Part shown: piece by piece, positions 60,054-64,000 of the stretch
Layout: each line of letters opens with the position of its first letter
How positions within the stretch are numbered: the stretch's first letter is position 1
Source: Clostridium_AF sediminicola
GTDB lineage: Bacteria; Bacillota; Clostridia; Clostridiales; Clostridiaceae
NCBI RefSeq assembly: GCF_050402865.1
Contig: NZ_BAABMF010000007.1
Span: 62,001-126,000 of the forward strand
Reading direction: 5' to 3'
DNA length: 64,000 nt
Position numbers and translations under genes: made by a program
Notes under the pieces: generated by a model
The model's input: the letters and a program-made list of their open reading frames with translations, nothing else
Told to the model about the DNA's origin: nothing
The model's database searches: none

Positions 60054-60944
60054 CTAAAGTTTTAAATCAAGACCACTTGCTTTTTCCTTAAGCATTTGTA
60101 TAATAATATCAGCGATATGAGCACCTGCCTCAACAGGTGGTGTTCCACCTTTATGAATATTAGAAACTACTGTTCTTCTAGCCTCAGGCATTCCAACAGT
60201 TCCTTTGTAAGTAATGTAAGCACTCATACTTTCAGCTGTAACCAATCCTGGTCTTTCACCAATCAAAACACATGTGACTTCAGCATCTAATGTTTCAGTT
60301 ATAGCATCCATTGCTGGAACTCTACCATACTTAAGAAAAAAAGGTTTTCCAATATCAACTCTATTTACTTCAAGACCTTGAAGAATTGCTGGCAAAACAT
60401 CTTTCACATTAGATTCTATAGCCGTAGAACTCAATCCATCAGAAATATAAATTTGAACTTTAGGTGCTTTCTTGCATTCTTTATTTAAAATATCTAATTG
60501 TTCTTTTGGAATTATTCTTCCAAAATCAGGTCTAGTTAAATATTCATCTTTATCTTTACATTTAGTGGTTATTGAAAATAAATCTAATTCTTCTAAAAAC
60601 TTTTCAGAAACATCTCTAAAAACAGCATCCTGAGCGGCTGCATGATCAGCTCTAAATCTTAAAAGGGTGCTAGTTTTATATCTTGGACCGCATCTTCCTA
60701 TTCCTATTCTAGCAGGAGTACAATCTTTCATTTTCATATATTCTTTTTTGTTAACTACATTTGATACTAATATTTCTTTTGTTATATCTACTTTTGTTAT
60801 ATCTTCTATTGGTTCCTCATTATTTCCAGAATCATTACAATTATTATTACAGAAATTTGTATCTGTTTCTCCTTTTTCAGAAGCCATTTCAATCAAAACT
60901 CTTTTTACTAATTCCTTTAATTCTTTTTCACGAATCATATTCAA
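60054..60944 (-). CDS. eutC: Ethanolamine ammonia-lyase small subunit
   Basis: The small chain of adenosylcobalamin-dependent ethanolamine ammonia-lyase, which splits ethanolamine into acetaldehyde and ammonia. The 296-residue protein has MKDCTPARIGIGRCGPRYKT, LRFRADHAAAQDAVFRDVSE, IYISDGLSSTAIESN and CVLIGERPGLVTAESMSAYITY, all family hallmarks. An Asn-rich stretch (NFCNNNCNDSGNNEE) forms an N-terminal linker. It lies 6 bp after eutB and ends the visible operon. Confidence 0.96.
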   Translation of the reverse strand: MNMIREKELKELVKRVLIEMASEKGETDTNFCNNNCNDSGNNEEPIEDITKVDITKEILVSNVVNKKEYMKMKDCTPARIGIGRCGPRYKTSTLLRFRADHAAAQDAVFRDVSEKFLEELDLFSITTKCKDKDEYLTRPDFGRIIPKEQLDILNKECKKAPKVQIYISDGLSSTAIESNVKDVLPAILQGLEVNRVDIGKPFFLKYGRVPAMDAITETLDAEVTCVLIGERPGLVTAESMSAYITYKGTVGMPEARRTVVSNIHKGGTPPVEAGAHIADIIIQMLKEKASGLDLKL

Positions 60945-60950
60945 CCCTCC

Positions 60951-62324
60951 TTATTCCTTCTCAAAGAATAATGATGCATCTCCTGCTTTTTCTGTTAGAA
61001 CTCCATTTTCGTCCATAATCCCCATTTTCATTAACCACTGATGAAATTCAGGTGCAGGTTTTAAATCTAATACTTCTCTTAAAGTAGCATCATCATGATA
61101 ACTAGTATCTTGATAGCTTAGCATTACATCATCACCATGAGGAACTCCCATATAATAATTGGAACCAGCCATTGCTAAAAGTAATGTTCCCATTTCCTGA
61201 TCATTCTGATCCATATTTGTATGATTTGTATAACATGGAGCCATTCCCATTGGCAATCCCATAAGCTTGCCCATAAAATGATCTTCTAGATTTGCTCTAA
61301 TCATTTGTTTTCCATCATATAAAGTCTCTGGTCCAATAAATCCTGATACGTTATTTACCATGAATGGATTAAAAACTCTTCCAAATCCATAAGTTCTAGC
61401 TTCAAGGGTCATTTCATCTGCACCATGATCCGTATTAATTGACATTTCAGACCCTTGACCAGTTTCAAAATACATTAAGTTAGGACCCTCAGCAACACTA
61501 TGTTTTTTGATTACTTCATGAGCTTCATCCAATAAAGCTTTATCTATACCAAAAGCTTTGTTTGCATCTTCAGTACCTGCCACACTTTGGAAAAATACAG
61601 ATGTAGGAGCCCCTTGTCTCACTGCTTCCATTTGAGTACTTATATGAGATAAAACACAGGTTTGTGTTGGAATATCATATTTTTTCACTAACCCATAAAT
61701 TGCATTCATAATCTTTTTTGTATTATCTACAGTATCTATTGCAGGATTTATTCCTATAACAGCATCTCCACATCCATAACTTAATCCCTCATAGCATGAA
61801 GCCAATATACCCTTTATACTATCAGTAGGATGATTTCCTTGCAATCTAAAAGATAGAGTACCTTTCTTTCCAATTTCAGTATTAGCTTTACCTGTAATCT
61901 GAATTTTTTTTGCCCCATATACTAAATCCATAGTTGACATAAGTTTAGCTACACCTGCAACCATTTCTCCCGTTAGAGCTTTACTAATTCTTCTTATATC
62001 TATGTTTGTAGTTTTATGATCTAAGATATATTCCCTTAAATATCCTACAGTCCAATCTTTAATTTCTGAATATATTCTTTCATTAAGCGAATCATCAATA
62101 ACTCTTGTGACCTCGTCTTCTTCATATGGTACAACAGGGTTGTTTCTCAAATCTTCCAAAGTAAGCTGACTTAAAACAACTTTTGCAGCCATCCTCTCTT
62201 TACTTGATTTCGCAGCTATCCCAAGTAAAACATCACCAGATTTTTCCTCATTTGCTTTTGATAACACTTCTTTTACATCTTTGAACTTATAGGTTTTTTC
62301 AAACAATACCGCACTAAGTTTCAC
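60951..62324 (-). CDS. eutB: Ethanolamine ammonia-lyase large subunit
   Basis: The catalytic, B12-binding large chain. The 457-residue protein opens MKLSAVLFEKTYKFKDVKEVLSKANEEKSGD; the GTG at 62324 follows AAGGAGG by 6 nt, and the longer frame upstream runs through a hairpin with no ribosome site. Other motifs are NNPVVPYEEDEVTRVIDD, SYGCGDAVIGINPAID, SINTDHGADEMTLEARTYG and CYTNHTNMDQNDQEMGTLLLAMAGSNYYMGVPHGDD. Confidence 0.96.
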   Translation of the reverse strand: MKLSAVLFEKTYKFKDVKEVLSKANEEKSGDVLLGIAAKSSKERMAAKVVLSQLTLEDLRNNPVVPYEEDEVTRVIDDSLNERIYSEIKDWTVGYLREYILDHKTTNIDIRRISKALTGEMVAGVAKLMSTMDLVYGAKKIQITGKANTEIGKKGTLSFRLQGNHPTDSIKGILASCYEGLSYGCGDAVIGINPAIDTVDNTKKIMNAIYGLVKKYDIPTQTCVLSHISTQMEAVRQGAPTSVFFQSVAGTEDANKAFGIDKALLDEAHEVIKKHSVAEGPNLMYFETGQGSEMSINTDHGADEMTLEARTYGFGRVFNPFMVNNVSGFIGPETLYDGKQMIRANLEDHFMGKLMGLPMGMAPCYTNHTNMDQNDQEMGTLLLAMAGSNYYMGVPHGDDVMLSYQDTSYHDDATLREVLDLKPAPEFHQWLMKMGIMDENGVLTEKAGDASLFFEKE

Positions 62325-62346
62325 TTGTATCCTCCTTCTTATATGA

Positions 62347-62382
62347 GAAATCGCTACACAGTTAACTATGTATAGCGATTTC
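62347..62382 (-). other. Hairpin between eutQ and eutB
   Basis: GAAATCGCTACACAG (62347-62361) and the far arm CTATGTATAGCGATTTC form a strong stem 20-50 nt before the eutB ribosome site. There is no T-run after it on minus. It may adjust the relative level of eutB, or be a target of the ANTAR-type antiterminator often used in Firmicutes eut operons. Confidence 0.5.
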
Positions 62383-62435
62383 ATTAGGGATTTAGAGATA
62401 AATCATGTCATCTATTAATTTATAATTTATCACTA

Positions 62436-62882
62436 TTATTGTTCTGCCCAATTAGCTGGATATACTACATATACAAATCTAGAATAATCAGGAGAAGAAA
62501 ATTGTATAGTAGAATCTCTAGGGATAAATATCAAATCTCCTTTATTACCAACTACTTTTCTACCATCAATCAGTATCTCTAATGTTCCATCAATAATATA
62601 ATCAATTTCATCATATTTTAATGTCCACTCAAAAGTTGATTCTTCCATTTCCATGACTCCACATCCCAGTCTTGGACTTTCTTCAACAGTTAATACATCT
62701 TTAAGAAATACCTTATCCCCTTCTTTACCTGTATCAAACTTTTCAGGTTTCACTGTTGATGTTTTTATTGACATTATGCCGCTAGGATCCACATTTCTTT
62801 GGATTGCATCTTTTTGCCCAAGCTTTTCAGTAAGTATTTTTTTTACCATCTCTGCAATTAATTTTTCATCAATACCATCCAT
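62436..62882 (-). CDS. eutQ: Ethanolamine utilization protein EutQ, cupin domain
   Basis: A 148-residue cupin corresponding to the C-terminal part of the longer enterobacterial EutQ, which has acetate-kinase activity. The cupin strands GVMEMEESTFEWTLKYDEIDYIIDGTLEILIDGRKVVGNKGDLIFIPRDSTIQFSSPDYSRFVYVVYPANWAEQ are complete; the N-terminal 50 residues are an acidic helical linker. Start ATG after GAGGTG. It lies between eutH and eutB in the operon. Confidence 0.9.
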   Translation of the reverse strand: MDGIDEKLIAEMVKKILTEKLGQKDAIQRNVDPSGIMSIKTSTVKPEKFDTGKEGDKVFLKDVLTVEESPRLGCGVMEMEESTFEWTLKYDEIDYIIDGTLEILIDGRKVVGNKGDLIFIPRDSTIQFSSPDYSRFVYVVYPANWAEQ

Positions 62883-62912
62883 TTTTTATTCACCTCATAT
62901 TCTTAGGCATCG

Positions 62913-64000
62913 TTAAGCTGATTTGCTTATTTTACCTTTTTTAGAAACTGATACTTTTGGAGCTATAAGACATGCTACTGCAACTGCTGTAATACCACCT
63001 ATAAGTTTACCTACTATCATAGCTGATATCATTTCTTTATTAACACCAGCTGTAAAACCTAAGTGATCTCCAAATACAAATGCTGCACTTACTGCAAAAG
63101 CAACATTGATAATTTTTCCTCTTTCATCCATATCTTTCATCATACCAAACATTGGGATATTATTAGCTAAAGTTGCTACCATACCTGCTGCTGCTATATC
63201 ATTCATTCCTAATAATCCACCAAGCTTCATTAAAGGTTTTTTGAAAACTTTTGTTATAACAAATACCATTGGGAAAGCTCCAGCAAGAACTATAGCAATT
63301 GCTCCTATGATTTCTATACCATCAGATATTGGTGCCATACCTGGTATTACAACAAATCCAGTTAAAGTTTCAATTATAATTGCAACAAGACCTATTGTAA
63401 TCATAATTACAACACCCTTACCGAATATATTGAATCCACCTATCATTTTTTCCGGAATCTTCCAAAGACCTAATGCAATAAGTAATGCAAAAATAACTAT
63501 AGGTACAAGATTACTTAAAATCATTGAAACACTAAATCCTGCTACTAATCCACCAAAGAAACTTCCTATAGGAATTGTAATCATACCAGCAAGAATACCT
63601 TTAGCTAGATATTTATGATCTTCTTTTTTAATGATTCCAAGGGCTACTGGTATAGTAAATACTATAGTAGGCCCCATCATAGAACCAAGAATTAATCCTG
63701 CAAAGACACCCGCTTCTGGAGATTGAGCCATTTCTAAGGCTAAAGGATATCCACCCATATCATTAGCTAAAAGTGTAGTGGCAAACATAGCTGGGTCAGC
63801 ACCAAGTGCCGTATATACAGGCACAATTACAGGTTTTAAAATCTTTGCAAGAACTGGAGCTAATGATACAACCCCTACCATTGCAAGAGCTAAAGAACCC
63901 ATTGCCATAAAACCTTCTTCAAATTGTTCTCCTAAACCATATTTATTTCCAAGAATTTTATCAACAGCACCAAGAATCATAAATATAACCATAATATACA
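62913..64000 (-). CDS. eutH: Ethanolamine transporter EutH, 5' end outside window
   Basis: The ethanolamine carrier; 362 residues are visible and the frame is open to the window edge, so the true start lies outside (EutH proteins usually begin about ten residues earlier). It has about ten membrane segments, with FEEGFMAMGSLALAMVGVVSLAPVLAKIL, GADPAMFATTLLANDMGGYPLALEMA and GDHLGFTAGVNKEMISAMIVGKLIGG as family stretches. It is upstream of eutQ-eutB-eutC. No eutA or microcompartment shell genes are in the visible part. Confidence 0.95.
   Translation of the reverse strand, partial: YIMVIFMILGAVDKILGNKYGLGEQFEEGFMAMGSLALAMVGVVSLAPVLAKILKPVIVPVYTALGADPAMFATTLLANDMGGYPLALEMAQSPEAGVFAGLILGSMMGPTIVFTIPVALGIIKKEDHKYLAKGILAGMITIPIGSFFGGLVAGFSVSMILSNLVPIVIFALLIALGLWKIPEKMIGGFNIFGKGVVIMITIGLVAIIIETLTGFVVIPGMAPISDGIEIIGAIAIVLAGAFPMVFVITKVFKKPLMKLGGLLGMNDIAAAGMVATLANNIPMFGMMKDMDERGKIINVAFAVSAAFVFGDHLGFTAGVNKEMISAMIVGKLIGGITAVAVACLIAPKVSVSKKGKISKSA

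Noticed and set aside
63106..63618. 170-codon plus-strand frame opposite eutH
   Set aside because: Antisense to a well-conserved transporter; no ribosome site.

Overview
The window is AT-rich, tightly packed DNA from a low-GC, anaerobic, amino-acid-fermenting member of the Firmicutes, most likely class Clostridia. The evidence is a selenoprotein glycine reductase system (two in-frame UGA codons read as selenocysteine), a tandem glycine riboswitch, sigma-54 promoters, a B12-dependent ethanolamine ammonia-lyase, oxygen-sensitive NadA and radical-SAM enzymes, and strong GGAGG ribosome binding sites. The species cannot be named from the window. No rRNA, tRNA, insertion sequence, prophage or CRISPR array is visible.

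Layout. 1-9882 (minus): purine operon purE-purC-purF-purM-purN-purH-purD-purL, with purL cut by the window edge. 10335-12011 (minus): a sodium/glycine-alanine symporter under a tandem glycine riboswitch. 12100-15300: a repeat-rich stretch with an HD hydrolase and three unknown genes. 15420-20160 (minus): riboflavin operon ribD-ribE-ribBA-ribH plus a translationally coupled HAD phosphatase, under an FMN riboswitch. 20630-29830: an ECF S-component with a pyridoxamine-pyruvate-type aminotransferase, threonine deaminase with an ACT domain, a lipoprotein, an MscS channel, an EamA transporter, small unknown genes and an orphan type IV pilin. 29905-41062: glycine reductase, arranged as trxB-trxA-grdA-grdC-grdD on minus and grdX-grdE-grdB on plus, with a YkvI-type membrane protein and a sensor-less sigma-54 activator between them. 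41369-47653 (plus): nadABC, then a pantothenate operon (panG-like, panB, panC, panD). 47714-51812 (minus): a NitT/TauT-type ABC importer, a radical-SAM enzyme and a PadR regulator. 52107-53377 (minus): NifX-like and DUF89 proteins. 53562-56205 (minus): cobalt/nickel ECF transporter CbiMN-CbiQ-CbiO. 56529-59993 (plus): MoxR, DUF58 and DUF4129 proteins. 60054-64000 (minus): eutH-eutQ-eutB-eutC, with eutH cut by the edge.

How the parts fit together. Glycine is the metabolic centre: its importer is controlled by a glycine riboswitch, and it is reduced by thioredoxin-driven selenoprotein glycine reductase. Both glycine reductase operons start from sigma-54 promoters that share a 39-bp upstream dyad, so the activator encoded between them is the natural candidate regulator. 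Cobalt uptake would feed B12 for ethanolamine ammonia-lyase. Riboflavin, NAD, pantothenate and vitamin B6 genes give a compact cofactor-supply neighbourhood.

Beyond genes, the window carries a family of modular interspersed repeats. Copies share hairpin modules, but their ends are tandem copies of a short word that differs from copy to copy while staying complementary. Copies or fragments sit inside the pur, rib and grd operons. A second, terminal-inverted-repeat element occurs twice. Other points to check are a structured pan leader followed by an apparent AUA/AUU start codon, a short attenuator-like leader on the cobalt transporter, and tandem terminators downstream of the FMN riboswitch.
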